Source: Anaeramoeba flamelloides (Eukaryota; Metamonada; Anaeramoebidae). From it: 64,000 nucleotides of DNA. The number at the start of each line of letters is the position of its first letter. Position 1 is the stretch's first letter. The notes under the pieces are model-generated. The model saw only the letters and a program-made list of their open reading frames with translations. It did not search any database and was not told where the DNA came from. The stretch lies in the NCBI GenBank assembly GCA_027625915.1, contig JANTQA010000047.1, positions 6,200,001-6,264,000 of the forward strand. Direction: 5' to 3'. Below, one piece after another: positions 30,169-41,760 of this stretch. Position numbers and translations under genes: made by a program.

Positions 30169-33100
30169 ATGTTCTTAGATCTTATTTCACTTCGAAAGGA
30201 AGGATATTTGGGTGGTATTCAGCTTTCTATGTGGGATCATACCTTTGGGCCTATGACTCCAACAGTAAGAATTAACTTTTTTTTTTTTTTTTTTTTTTTT
30301 GTGGAAATTTTCCTTGTTTTCTCAAATACTAATAAACCAAAGAATCAAAATTTCAAAAATGTGTTGGTGTTCAATAAAATAAAAATGATACAAAGATACT
30401 GAACCGAATATTTTTAAAACAAAGATCGTTTTTTGAAACCTTCTTCTTGTAAAAAAAAAAAACAAAAAACAAAGAATTTAATAAAACATTTCTGACTTGT
30501 TTGAAATAACAGTTCCATTCAACCACAATAATATTTCCATTGGGCTCGCTGTATTTCAAAAGCATAATCTAAAAAAAAATAAAAGTTACAGTGGTGGAAA
30601 TAACCCGTTCAGACAACCTTTAACCCATTACAAAAATTTAACTCGTGTTTTTTTTTCAGACTTGGGTATTGGAAGACCAGAATCACTAATAGATTCTTGG
30701 TTCAGTACCAAATTGACTTTAGAGGTTAGATCTTTGATTAACCAAAATGGCTCAATTATATTAAATGCTTTTGTTTCAAAAATTTCATCATATTTACAAA
30801 ATTTGGAATCTATCAAATATTCCCGAAAATACCCGAAAATCGACAATACTCGAAAATTTTTTAACCACAAAAAAACACTTTTTGAACAACTTCTAAGATT
30901 CACTCATGCCAATATACTCAGTTTAAAGGTAAATTTGGAATTTTATTTTCGAAAAAATTTTTTTTTTCTGAAAATATCAAAATTCAAAAAAATTAAATTG
31001 TAGGGAATGGTATTCAACCCATGTTATGTGAAAGGAATTGGTATCCTGTATAGCTGTAACATTTCTGATCATTTCGAAATGGTATTAACTAAATGAGAGA
31101 AAATGTACTTGTTAAGAAAATTTCTAATTGTGTATCATTATCCATAATTTTGAAATATTAAATGTTTTCCTAAAAGAACTGAGTAATATCTAATCGTAAA
31201 ACACATACCCATATCCTACATAAGGCGGCCCAAGCCAAACTTTATTTAACTTCCCATTCTATAAAAGGAACTGTTTTACCAAAACATACCAAAGGTGCCC
31301 TGACATAACCCATACATAACCCAAGCATACAATGACATACCCATACACGTACCCTAATAAGTACCAACAATAACTCAAATATACCCAAAAGGTACCAAAA
31401 CCTCTTTAGAGTAGTTTAAAGTAGAAAATTCAAAAAAAAATATTTTGTCTGAAAGTAAAATTGTTATTTTACAGTTAAACTGAGTATATTATCACTAGGG
31501 AATCTTAGAAGTTGTACATAACGTGTTTTTATGTGGTTAAAAAATTTTCGGGTATTTTCGATTTTCGAGTATTTTCGGGAATATTTCAAACACCCCAAAA
31601 TTTTTGAGATTAAATGATTTTTTTATAAAAATTCAAAAAATGAAATTATGTTCATTTTTTTGTCAAAAAATTCCATTTTAATCTTTCAGTATCTTCATAA
31701 TTCTTTTTTAAAATTTATTTAAAGAACCCTATTTCTTGTTTATATACTGTTGTCACCCCCATTGATTTGTTTCTTTTATTTCTAGAGTCAGCCAATATTT
31801 TTTACATGAGTTAAATTTTAGTAATGGGTTAAAATAAAAAACACGGGTTAGTTACACCACTGTAGAATTCAAATTAAAAACCTCTCTTTCAAGTCTAAGT
31901 GTTGTGAAAATAATATGTTATCGTTTTGTTCTCAGAAAAAAAGGAAAAAATGAGGGGACTATTAATTTATCCAGGAGAATATGAGTATTTGAAAAAAATG
32001 TAAAAATAGCAACACCACCCTAAACTTTGTTTCTGTTAAAGAGGCACGAAAAAAATTTCAAATAACAATTATTTTTTATTATTGACCTTTGAAGAACAAA
32101 GAAGAAATAAATCAAATAAACATCAAAGAATTGTTGATATTCTGTATAAAGCAAACCTATTCAAACAATATATTTTCAGTCAAAATTGAAAAACTAAAAT
32201 TCCTAGGTCAGAATTGAGAAAAACTTAAAAATACTCATTTTGGTCTTCAATTGAAAATCAAAGAAAATTCCAAGAGAAATCAATATAATTTTGCTAAAAT
32301 CATTTTCGCTGTTCCAATAACCTTAGAATAACGTGTTTTTACCAAGTGACCAGAGATCTTGCAATAAAAAAAAATTTTATAAAACAATTATGTGTAGCAA
32401 AACAAAATAGAAACAAAGTAAAATAAGGAAAAAATGTGAAAAAATGATATCAATTTTCAAATTTCAAAAATTAAATTTTTTCTTCAAATATCAATTCAAA
32501 CCCTTTTAAACACATGTAATTCATTCATCACAACTGTGCCCCTTTGACTGGAAAATAGTTTATATCTTTGAAACCGAATCAATGTATTTTGAATTTAATT
32601 GATGAAATTATTTTAGAGGTTAATTCTATTTGTTAAAAAAAAATGATGGCGAACAGTATAAAATGATTGAAAAAAACAATAATGCTTCTAAAATTTCATT
32701 CTTTATTTACACAAAAAGTTGGAAATTTTCGATTTTTGGATCGAAAACACTTTAAATAAAATTTTCAATACATACTACCTTTAAGTACAAGTTAAGAAAT
32801 CTAAATACTAAACTTTAATTAATAAAAAAGAAAATGAAATGGTATTATTTTCTTCTTATTTAAATATCAAATACTTAGAAAATATCAAAAAAAATAACTC
32901 TAAATAGTTCAAGTCTTAAGGGGCTAGTCTCTATTTTTTTTTTTTTTTGACCAATTTCGAAATAAGGATTCCTTAACTAGAAATAAGTTTAATATGAAAA
33001 TAAACAGGATTTTTCAAATCTAAGCAATTGGCAAAAAATTTTCTCAATTTCTATTAAATTTAGGTAAAAAAAATTAATCGAGATTATTCCCTTAATAAAA

Positions 33101-36100
33101 ATTAGTTTATTTACATTCTATTAGCTAACATAACGTACAAATACATATACAAACCAAGGAACAAGTTTTTAAAAAACAGCTTTTATAAACCATTTCTCAG
33201 TCAAAGGGGCCCAGTTGTAATGAATGAATTACATGTTTTTAAAAGGGTTTGAATTGATATTAGAAAAAAAAATTTAATTTAGGAAATTTTCAAAAATTGA
33301 TATCATTTTTTCACATTTTTTCCTTATTTTACTTTTTTTCGATTTTTTTTGCTACACATAATTGTTTTGTAAAATTTTTTTTTATTGCAAGATCTCTAGT
33401 CACTTGATAAAAACATGTTATTACAAGGTTATTGGAACAGCGAAAATGATTTTAGAAAAATTATATTGATTTCTCTTGGAATTTTATTTGATCTTCAATT
33501 GAAGACCAAAATAAACATTGTTTTTTTTTTCAATTCTGCACTAGGAATTTGAGTTTTTCAATTTTGACTGAAAATAATATGATTTTTAGTTTCCTTTCAG
33601 ACGGATATCAACAATACTTTGATGTTTATTATTCTACTTATTTCTTATTTGTTCTTCAAAGTTCAATTATAAATGATAATTGATATTTGAAAAAAAAAAA
33701 ATTGGTCCCCTTTGGCTGAAACAAAGTTTATAAGGGTGATAGGTTTTGGTTCAACCCCGGTCACAAAAAAATAAATAATAAAAATTTATTTTTAATGTAT
33801 TGATTGCAAATTTGAACCAAAATAATTTATTTTTAAAATTTTATACGAAACAATTTCATATGCATTATTATTATTGTACTCATTCCGCTTTATTTTGCAT
33901 TTTTTGTTTAATTTTAACTTTTTTTCTCAAAATTTAATAAGTAGAATATAAAAGTATAAAAATTATGTCTTCAGAAACAATAATAATCAGATAATTACCA
34001 ATAACTGGTTAGTCAAAAACACGTACTTAAAAATATTTTAGATCATTAAATTTTTTCTGTTTTTTTAAAAGTTAAAATTTTAATTTTAATTGTTAATACT
34101 TCTATAATCTTCAAAATAACACAAATGCCAATTTTTTTTTTCAATGTTTCATTTTTTAAACTTTTTGTATTCTTTCTGTTCAATATTGATGAAAAAAAAC
34201 AAAAAAAAACTATATGCACTGAAGCTTTTCTTAATTTTAAATTTAATTTTTTTTCAATATTATTTCTTTCCAAGATCCAAGACTTTTATCTATTTACTTC
34301 AATCAAACCTTCTTAATCTTCCAAAAAAAATTTGAAATTAATTTTCTTTTTAACAAATTACAAGCATTTTTGGCCCAAAAATGTATTTTATAGAACTAAG
34401 AAAAACGGGCTATTTTTTTTCCTCTATTAAAACTTTTAACGAGAAAATCAATTTAATTTCAATCCCAAAACAAAAATCTATTAGTTTTCAATAATTTCAA
34501 AGTTTATCATTTTCCGACACCACGTATAACTAATTTAGAATCAGTAAAACGCCAAAGTAGCTGAATTGGCTTGTGAGAAATAAAAATCAAAAAGTTATCA
34601 AAATTTGACATTCAGGTTTCTTTGATTTCTGTGATTTGCCTTTTCAAAAAGTAATGAAAATATTCTGTCTTTCTTTTTAACTTTTAGAATGAAAATATTT
34701 TGAGATCTTGGTTGTTTTTTTTTTTTTGTTTTATTTGGTTGTAAAGTTTGTTTTTTTATGTAAGCCAACTTGTTAAAAGAATTATAAAAAAAATTTTAAA
34801 AATTATTCCTTTTTTTGCCTTTTGAAAACTTTTTAAAACTTGTAGGATTTGTAGATCTTAATGCTTTTTCAAATTCAGTGTTTCTGGATTCAAGTTTATT
34901 TGTAAAGGATTTGTTGAATTTTCTCTCAAAAACGAATTTAAATTCGATTTTCAATTTCCTTTTGATTTTGAACAAAAAGATTCAGATAAATTTGAGATCA
35001 GATCCAAAAAAAGGATTCTAGACCTTTCACATTTATTTGCTGTTTTATTTTTTTAAAATCATGTAAATTTTCCTAACAGTTGAGTTTTCTCATCTTTTTT
35101 TTTTTTACTGAAAGCCTTTTTTAAACATTAATCTCAATTTTAGATTTGTAATCTTTTGTTTTATAAAGCCAACCCAAAGATAGAACCCATTGGAAGAATT
35201 CGTTCATGGGATTCGATTTAAGCTTTAAATGAGCATTTTGAGTCTAAAAGGAAAGAATCTGGATTTTGAAAATCATTTTTTTAAAAGTCTTTTTTCAAGT
35301 ATGAAAATACAGTAATCTATGTTACGAAGCAAATTGATTCAAACATTCAGAGAATTAAAAGGGGGTATTATTAATGGGAAACAATTCATCATTGTAAGAT
35401 TTACAAATGGAAAAATTTTTCAAACACAATTTGTAATTTTTTCAAAAAAAAAAAGAAAAGATTGAAATTTTAGTTCATAAATGAACAATTAAAGAACAAT
35501 TGTTTTTTGGCAACTGAATTGAATGACACGAATGTGTTTAACAACTATAGACCTTGCAATAATAAAAAATTCATCGAAAAAAATAAAAGAACAAAAGTGT
35601 GTAAAAATAATATTTTTTTTTGTCTAGCTCAAGATCTAATTTACTTGGAATTTCAAGTGTTTTATGATTCCATTCCAAGTAACTTTTGTTTTATCATTGA
35701 GATCTTTCAATGAAATTTTTTTCTTTAAATTTTTTTATTTTTTTCCAAATTTTTTTGAAAAAAAATTGAAATTAAGAACTTGCCAAAAAAGTGAAAATAA
35801 AAAAAAATGTAAAAAAAATCCGGATTTTTTGTTTTTATAACTACACAGGTGCTTTAATATTGAAAAAAAAAACCCAAACAGCTTCCAAAATGGAAAAGTG
35901 ACAGTGCTTAAATTTATTCTGAGTAAAATTAAAATCAAGGTTGGCGTAATTATATTGACCTTAAGGTGATTTTCTGAATTTTTCTTGGCTGTGATGGGAC
36001 TTTTCTTTGAGAACCAATCCCCAAATAGTACAAAATAATAAATTTTCAAAATTTGTACCAAAAAAAAATGTAATGAATATGCAGTTATTGTACAAGTATC

Positions 36101-39100
36101 AATAATATAATTTATTCTCTAGTTTTTCACAACTTAAAATTATCATTTTTTTTTTATTATTTCAATAAATTAAGGGGGCTATCATCACCATGGAATGTTG
36201 AGATTTCTAACCATTCTTATACTTATTCCATACCTTTGAAATTGACTTAATTAAACCTCTCAAAAAAATGGTGACAAAAATCATCAAATTAACTGATGAA
36301 AATAAGAATACAGGAAAAAGAGTAAAATAATGTTTTTTCAAAATATTCCACCTCAAATAAACTAACTTTTTATTATTATCATTAAATAAAATTTAAAGTT
36401 CTTTTCTTAAGAAATATTGTATTTATGAAATCTTAATTTTAATTTTTTATTGAATTAATGTTATCTTTAACTAATTAAACATTTTGCTATTTGTTTTTGA
36501 AAAATATTTTTTTTATTTTTCTTGGAGGGGGGGTGGCATAAAATGCGAAAAATTAAAAATTTTTCACATATTATGCTTACAACTATTTTTCTTGCATTTA
36601 TAAAAATAAGTTTTTCAAAAAATGATAATTAAAACAGTTAATGTCCACAATCACAGAAACTAAAGAAATCTCAGAAACGGGGTACACCCAAATATTAAAT
36701 AAATGAAAGTGCAATAAATAGACACTTTCAAAAAAGTAAAAGACTAGCATGTAACTCATTTCTGTGATTTTTGTGATTGCTGAAATTTTAATCAAAAAAA
36801 AATTGATGAAAATGGTTTGTAAAATATGTGATCAATTCTAGCTTCATATAGAAAGCTTAATTTGATTGTTTAAAACATTACCTTGAATCGAGGATTTCCA
36901 AAACTCAAAAAAAAATAAAAAAAAAAAACATCAATTTATTGTTATCGAGACAGTTCCTTAAAGGATTTTCAACAATATCTGAAATCAAGGCTTTACTTTT
37001 CTTCAAGATATTTTTCAAAATGGTGTTCTAAATCTATATGGGGTTGATTTAGCAATAAATCTTAAAATATATTCTTTAAAAGAATGATATTGAAAATATC
37101 GAATTATAAAGGCCGAATAATTTCAAAAAGAAAATTTTTAAAATAAATATTCTTTTTACATCTACGTTTCAATATTGGAAATTAAAAGATTAAAAAAAAA
37201 AAATGAATATATTTATTACTTGAACAATAATCAAATTATGAATAACCAATTTACTTTATTATTTTATTTTTGAGAGATAATTTCAATTGTTTAATGTATT
37301 TCACTTCAATTATACCGAAAAAAAAAATTATAACAAAATAAATAATAAAATCCAAAATAAAATAAAAAACCCTTTTAGGTTTGGGAAGCATGCATGGAAA
37401 CAACCAAGGAAATAAGAAGAAGTTTATCAATTATGACACTTCAATCATATTACCGAAATGAAGAATTTGTTCCAATTCATAAGAGAATAAAAATTTTTAA
37501 TCAAATGGATGATAGTTCCATAATCACAACTTTCCATATTTTATCTTCCTTTAATCTTATTGTTATTGGAACCTTATTTTCTTGCAAATTTAATAGAAAG
37601 CAAACAAAGTTTTCATTGGCAGTTATTTTATCAAAAGAATATCTGGAAAAATATTTGCCAATACATTCATATATTGAAACTCAATTAATTAGAGTCACAC
37701 AAGCGTTTACCATTTTATTAGAAACGACTTCAAATATCTCTGAGGCTGGTGAATACCTGTGCCCAAATTTATGGTACTTTCAAAGATATTTAGATCTTCA
37801 TATGTCTTGTGGAATTGGCCAGCCTAGATTACCAATGACAATTTTTTATTCCTCTTTTGGATCACAAATTGAGTTTTTGTCATTAATAATTACCTCCCAT
37901 TTCCAAACCTTTGGTTCAACAATAATTATGGGGAATGATCCTGAGGAAGTGAATTATTTTTTAGAAACTCTAAGTTTTTTTTTACGAAAAAAAGAAAGAA
38001 GACTTTCTTTGAAATTAATTAATAACCCAGATAATGTACAATCCACAGTACTAGATTTTGTTGACTTTGAGGAATTAAAAAAAAGTATTACCAAAACCCA
38101 GAGAAAAAGAAGAAAAAATGTTTTGAATACAATTAAAAATGAACAAGAATATAAAAATGTAATGGGTGGTGGTAATGGAAAGCGAACTGAAACTGAAACT
38201 GAAAAGGTAAAAAGAAATAAAAATGAAAAAGAAAAAGAAAATGAAAAAGAAAAAGAAAAGGGAAAGGAAAAGGAAAAGAGGACGGAAACGGAAAAAGAAA
38301 ATATAAAAAAAAATGACAATATAAATAAAAATAAAAGCAAAAAAGAAACAGAAACAGAAACGGAAACGGAAAAAGAAAAAGAAAAAGAAAATGAAAAAGA
38401 AAATGAAAATATAAAAAAAAATGACAATATAAATAAAAATAAAAGCAAAAAAGAAACAAAAACAGAAAAAGAAAAAGAAAAAGAAAAAGAAAATGAAAAA
38501 AAAAAAGAAAATGAAAAAAAAAATGAAAATATAAATAAAAGCAAAAGAGAAACAGAAAGGGAAAAGGGAAAGGAAACGGAAAAAGAAAAAGAAAATGAAA
38601 AGAAAAGGGAAATGGACAATATAAAAGAAAAAATAAAAATCCAAATAAAAAAAGAAAATCAAAAAATTAAAAGTGATGTGGATCAAAAAATAAAAAAAAA
38701 ATATTTTAAATTTGAAAATAATGAAAAAATGACTTCGTCATTTGTCTCTGATTTATTTTTACAAGGGATGTATAGTGTCAAATTACAAACAGAAGAATTA
38801 ATTTTATCTTGGTTTCCTTCAACTATAGTGGATTTAGAAAATGGAAAAGTTTTTCAAACTGAAAAATATCATGATCATATTTATCTATCACAAAATCTAA
38901 GGAAATTACAAACTTATAACACTTTAAAAGACAACGCACCAGAACTTTTTAAAAACCCAAAAATACTTTTTGAACATATTTGGCAAAGCAATAAACCAAA
39001 ATTAAACCAAGTTTTAGATTCAATTCATGAAGTTAAAAAGGATACTAAATTTGTAAAAAAATTTCTCTTGAAATTAAATAAACTCCCCACTTCTTTAAGG

Positions 39101-39526
39101 AGTAATTATATAAATCACTGGGTGGATTACATTTATTCAAAGGCATTTACTTTGGCACAAATGGTCAAAACTAAAAGGTTATCTATTTTTTTTTTTTTTT
39201 TTTTGTATTATATTTTGGATCTTATCTATTCTTTACTAATTATTATATCTTGTTCTTTTTTTAATTAATAATCTCTCACTAAATTTTCTTTTATTTTTTT
39301 TTTCCTAAATTATAGTATTCATAATGAAAATAAAAAACTTACAGACAAAACAATTAACAAAATAAAAAAGAATCTGGATATAAAAGATGAAGAAGAATTT
39401 TTCATGATACTAGCAACGGCTGAAAAAATGAAATCTGGTATTTATGCCTTGTTTTTTAATGATCAGAATTTAAAAGAACAAATGGTACAAAATATGTTTT
39501 ATGGGGATCTTGAATTTGAATTATAG
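30169..39526 (+). CDS. C9orf72: C9orf72 homologue (longin/DENN-family protein, 3 exons)
   Basis: Exons: 30169-30264, 37379-39177, 39316-39526; they close in frame to about 701 residues. An ATG at 30055 in the same frame is possible but its extension is Phe-rich. C9orf72 with SMCR8 and WDR41 forms a lysosomal GAP complex linked to autophagy and TORC1. The first join gives MWDHTFGPMTPT|VWEA, matching human YWDNILGPRVRHIWAP of the uDENN/longin start. Then FSLAVILSKEYLEKYLPIHS matches YGLSIILPQTELSFYLPLHR, ITSHFQTFGSTIIMGNDPEE matches ISSHLQTCGCSVVVGSSAEK, DLFLQGM and HDHIYLSQNLRKLQ match GLFVQGL and HEHIYNQRRYMRSE, and LATAEKMKSGIYALFFN matches MALAEKIKPGLHSFIFG. An insert of ~160 Lys/Glu/Asn residues (38185-38665) splits the central DENN part. 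Intron 1 is 7.1 kb and full of mobile elements; intron 2 is 138 nt. Confidence 0.92.
30660..31081 (+). other. Two-exon coding fragment carried by the TIR element
   Basis: Acceptor TTTTTTTTTCAG, then an open exon 30660-30928 (DLGIGRPESLIDSWFSTKL, later LLRFTHANILSLK), donor GTAAAT, a 75-nt intron, acceptor ATTGTAG, and exon 31004-31081 (GMVFNPCYVKGIGILYSCN, then ISDHFEM), donor GTATTA. Both joins are phase 0 and the codon mix is protein-like. Its incoming phase (1) does not fit splicing from C9orf72 exon 1 (phase 0), and the human protein has no counterpart, so it is not a C9orf72 exon. I do not recognise the protein; it looks like a captured host-gene piece. Confidence 0.4.
31195..31400. repeat. 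CCCATA-rich degenerate patch
   Basis: C-rich, T-poor plus strand with recurring ACCCATA, ACATACC, ATAACCCA and GGTACC words (e.g. CATACCCATACACGTACCCT). It is not a clean tandem array but clearly unlike its T-rich surroundings. It lies in the centre of the TA element. Confidence 0.5.
32013..33741. mobile_element. Long-inverted-arm element inside C9orf72 intron 1
   Basis: Arms of roughly 530-550 bp face each other: about 32013-32565 and 33190-33741 inverted. Landmarks in both arms: ACTTTGTTTC near the outer end, AAAGAACAAATAAGAAAT, GTTGATATTC, TTTGGTCTTCAATTGAA, TAACGTGTTTTTA, AAGTGACTAGAGATCTTGCA, CTACACATAATTG, TCAAACCCTTTTAAA, and CCCCTTTGACTG at the inner end. The centre (about 600 bp) contains a nested 172-bp TTAA element. 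The outer ends read CACCACCCT and ATCACCCTTAT; no clear target duplication. A solo arm lies at 40286-40820. The structure is like foldback/MITE elements; no protein. Confidence 0.7.
32920..33091. mobile_element. 172-bp TTAA-target MITE nested in the long-arm element
   Basis: TTAA at 32916-32919 and 33092-33095 flank GGGGCTAGTCTCTATTTTTT on the left and AATTAATCGAGATTATTCCC on the right, which are approximate inverses. It lies in the loop between the two long arms. Same target preference and GGG/CCC ends as 2427-3792 and 54614-55828. Confidence 0.55.
33742..37378. other. Remainder of C9orf72 intron 1
   Basis: AT-rich intron without a recognised exon. A TTAA|GGGGGCTATCATCACC terminus-like string sits at 36170 with no partner found. 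A short palindrome GCATAAAATGCG...ATTATGC lies near 36537-36590, and repeated TTTCTGTGATTT words occur at about 34620 and 36755. The open stretch at 34815-35021 (Leu/Phe/Asn-rich) is not convincing as an exon. Confidence 0.4.
38185..38665 (+). repeat. Coding GAAAAA-type microsatellite (Lys/Glu/Asn insert)
   Basis: Purine-only tandem sequence (GAAACG, GAAAAA, GAAAAT units) within C9orf72 exon 2. A block containing ATATAAAAAAAAATGACAAT and AAAAGCAAAAAAGAAAC occurs twice (about 38302 and 38409), showing segmental tandem duplication. All changes keep the frame open. The protein product is a charged, probably disordered linker. Confidence 0.85.
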
Positions 39527-40285
39527 TTTTTAATGAATAGCATTTATTTTATTATTATGAATACAAATTCAAATGTTAATATATTAATAAATTATTCAAG
39601 TTTATAATTTAATCTGAATATTAATTTTTTTTTGTGTTTTTTTAATAGGAAAAATCATCTATTTAATTGTTTTGGTTATGATATGAAATTAGTGGGTGTT
39701 CGATTGATTTTCACAAATTTGAATTTTTTTTCGCTAATTCATTGAGTTTTCATAAATTTATAAAATATTAATCAAAATATCTTTGCCAATAAAAAAAATG
39801 AGATAATACAATGTCTTTTAAAATGGATATAATTATTAGCAAAAAATCTTCTTATAAACTTTTTTTCAGTTAAAGTTCAGTAACAAACAATTTGGTAATT
39901 CTCATTCCAAAAAAAGGTTATTCACTTTCTTTTTTCGGTTTTTGATTTGATTTTTTTTAATTTTAAAATATCAGATTTTTATAAATTTGAATCATTCAAA
40001 AGAAAAGTATAAAAAAGATTTAATAATTAGTTGTTTTTCAAAACCGATTATTATTTTTTTTACAATTTATTATTTCAGGTGAGTCACAATTTTGTAAAAT
40101 AGTGCTTGGATTGAAATATTAACTTAATTAATTTTTACTCCAGCTTAAATATAAAGTCTTACTGATCGTAGATTATTTTTTACAATTTTATGAAACATTT
40201 ATTAATACAGACCTTCTTGGGTTAAAATCTTTTTGAGAATTATTAAATATCAATAATCCTAAAAAAGATTGGCTAATAGAGAAAT

Positions 40286-40818
40286 CTTTATTACAGGCAA
40301 AGAGGCCCAACATTTTTTTTAAATAAAAATTATTTTTTATAATTAACCTTTGAAGAACAAATAAGAAATAAGTAGAATAATATACATCAAACAAGAGTTG
40401 ATATCCGTCTGAAATAAAACGAATAAATCAATAAAATTCTCTTAAAAAATGAAAAAAAAAATTCTTAGGGCACTATTGAGAAAACCAAGAAGGTTCTATT
40501 TGATCTTCAATTGAAGATCAAATAGAATTCCAATAAAAACCAATATCATTTTTCTACAATAATTCCCACTTTTTCAATTACCATAGAATATCCCATTTTT
40601 ACTTAGTGACAGAGATCTTATAATAAAAAAATTTTGCATACAACCAGGTATCAAAAAATTATCAGAAAAAAAAAAAAAGTTCTGAGTAAAAATGTAAAAA
40701 AATAATTTCAATTTTTAAAATTTTAAAAATTAAATTTTCTGCTTTTAATATCCATTCAAACCCTAAAAAAATATGTAATTTATTCTTTACAACTGGGCCA
40801 ATTTGACTAGAAAATGGT

Positions 40819-40820
<2 letters not shown>
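40286..40820 (+). repeat. Solo arm of the long-inverted-arm element
   Basis: Colinear with 32030-32565. Shared strings are AAAGAGGC, TTAACCTTTGAAGAACAAAT, TTGATCTTCAATTGAAGATC, TAGTGACAGAGATCTTATAA, CATTCAAACCCT and TTTGACTAGAAAATGG. At its inner end the arm runs into (TA)n and the LINE copy 40846-41760, so the partner arm is lost or displaced. Confidence 0.6.
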
Positions 40821-40850
<30 letters not shown>

Positions 40851-41760
40851 AGCACCCTGGATTTGCCTAAATTTCATCAAGTTTTTTTAAATTAGATTTA
40901 AAATGATATTGATCTACTAATATATTAATTTTTCTTATTTGTCTTTAATCCAGATTTGAATTATAATAAAAAGTCAAAATAGTTCAAAGATAAAGTAGTT
41001 AAGTTATTGATTTTTTTTTTGAAATTGAAAAAAAAAATAATAATTATTCATTTTTTACATTTTTTTTAAAGATTTTTATTTTTATTTTATTTTTTTAAAT
41101 CAGAAATTTTATTACATTAATAGTAATTCAAAACTCAACACATTAATTTATTAATAATAACCACCAAATAATTTTGCTAATTTTATGATAAAAAAAATAA
41201 ATAAAAAAATAAATTACTTTGAAATTTACTTTTTTTTTTAGAAAAAATTTCAATAAATATCCAATTAAGAGAAAAATGAAATTTATTTCTTTGGACCAAA
41301 ATTAAAAGTTTAATACGAATAAATATCTAAAACTTTTATTTAAGCAATAGATAATAATTGAAAATCAAAAAAAAAAAAAAATTGTAAAATAATTTCAATT
41401 TATTAAATTGGTATAAAACAAATATAAATTACTTTTTAATCGATAAAATCTTTATACCTAAATTTAAAATAAAATAAAAAATAACTCTTAAATATTATTC
41501 CAATATAATAAAATAATCTCCAAAACCAAATTTTTTTTATTGCATTTTATTATTGGTAAAAATTTGAATAATATATTTGCGATATTTGGATTTCTCCTTA
41601 AAAAATTAATCCAGATCTTGTTAAATAAGTTATGATATATGGTCTCTAATTCAACAATATTGTTTATTTTATGTCTAGATTTTAAAAAGTCAAAAATTAA
41701 AAAATTGTAAAAATAAAAAAAAAAAATCAATTATTAATCTGACTCGAACTATTAGCCAAA
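40821..41760 (-). mobile_element. 5'-truncated LINE inserted at TATA, minus strand
   Basis: On the minus strand the element ends with GGTGCTAAGGGATATATA then (TA)n (40821-40845 on +). Its ~700-bp 3' tail matches 17475-18176. Further upstream (41488-41750) an open frame, IDFFFYFYNFLIFDFLKS and ~60 more residues, aligns in layout with the C-terminal tails of the LINE fragments at 4.4 and 12.3 kb, although its Cys residues are mostly lost. It interrupts the solo arm at 40286-40820. Confidence 0.5.

Larger units (their letters stand above)
30589..31862. mobile_element. TA-target TIR element inside C9orf72 intron 1
   Basis: The left end is TA|CAGTGGTGGAAATAACCCG; the right end CGGGTTAGTTACACCACTG|TA is its inverse, so TA is duplicated as in Tc1/mariner. 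Pairing continues for ~75 bp (TTTAACCCATTAC, AAATTTAACTC). It resumes over a second inverted block of ~120 bp (30812-30930 against 31465-31595, e.g. AATATTCCCGAAAATAC and AACTTCTAAGATTC). The length of 1.27 kb is mariner-like, but no transposase motif is readable. Between the arms lie a spliced coding-like fragment (30660-31081) and a CCCATA-rich patch (31195-31400). Confidence 0.7.

Noticed and set aside
30497-31003. 168-codon frame as a stand-alone gene or as a C9orf72 exon
   Set aside because: The best reading is two exons with an intron from 30929; the phase does not fit C9orf72 exon 1, and the conserved alignment joins 30264 directly to 37379.
36170-36204. TTAAGGGGGCTATCATCACC as the left end of another TTAA element
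   Set aside because: No matching right terminus with TTAA was found downstream in the window.
38185-38665. Link between this repeat and the human C9orf72 hexanucleotide expansion
   Set aside because: The unit, location (exon, not intron) and composition differ entirely; the similarity is only that both are tandem repeats in the same gene family.
37954-38686. Long Phe/Ser-rich frames on the minus strand
   Set aside because: They are the complement of the Lys/Glu microsatellite in C9orf72 exon 2 and have no sequence complexity.
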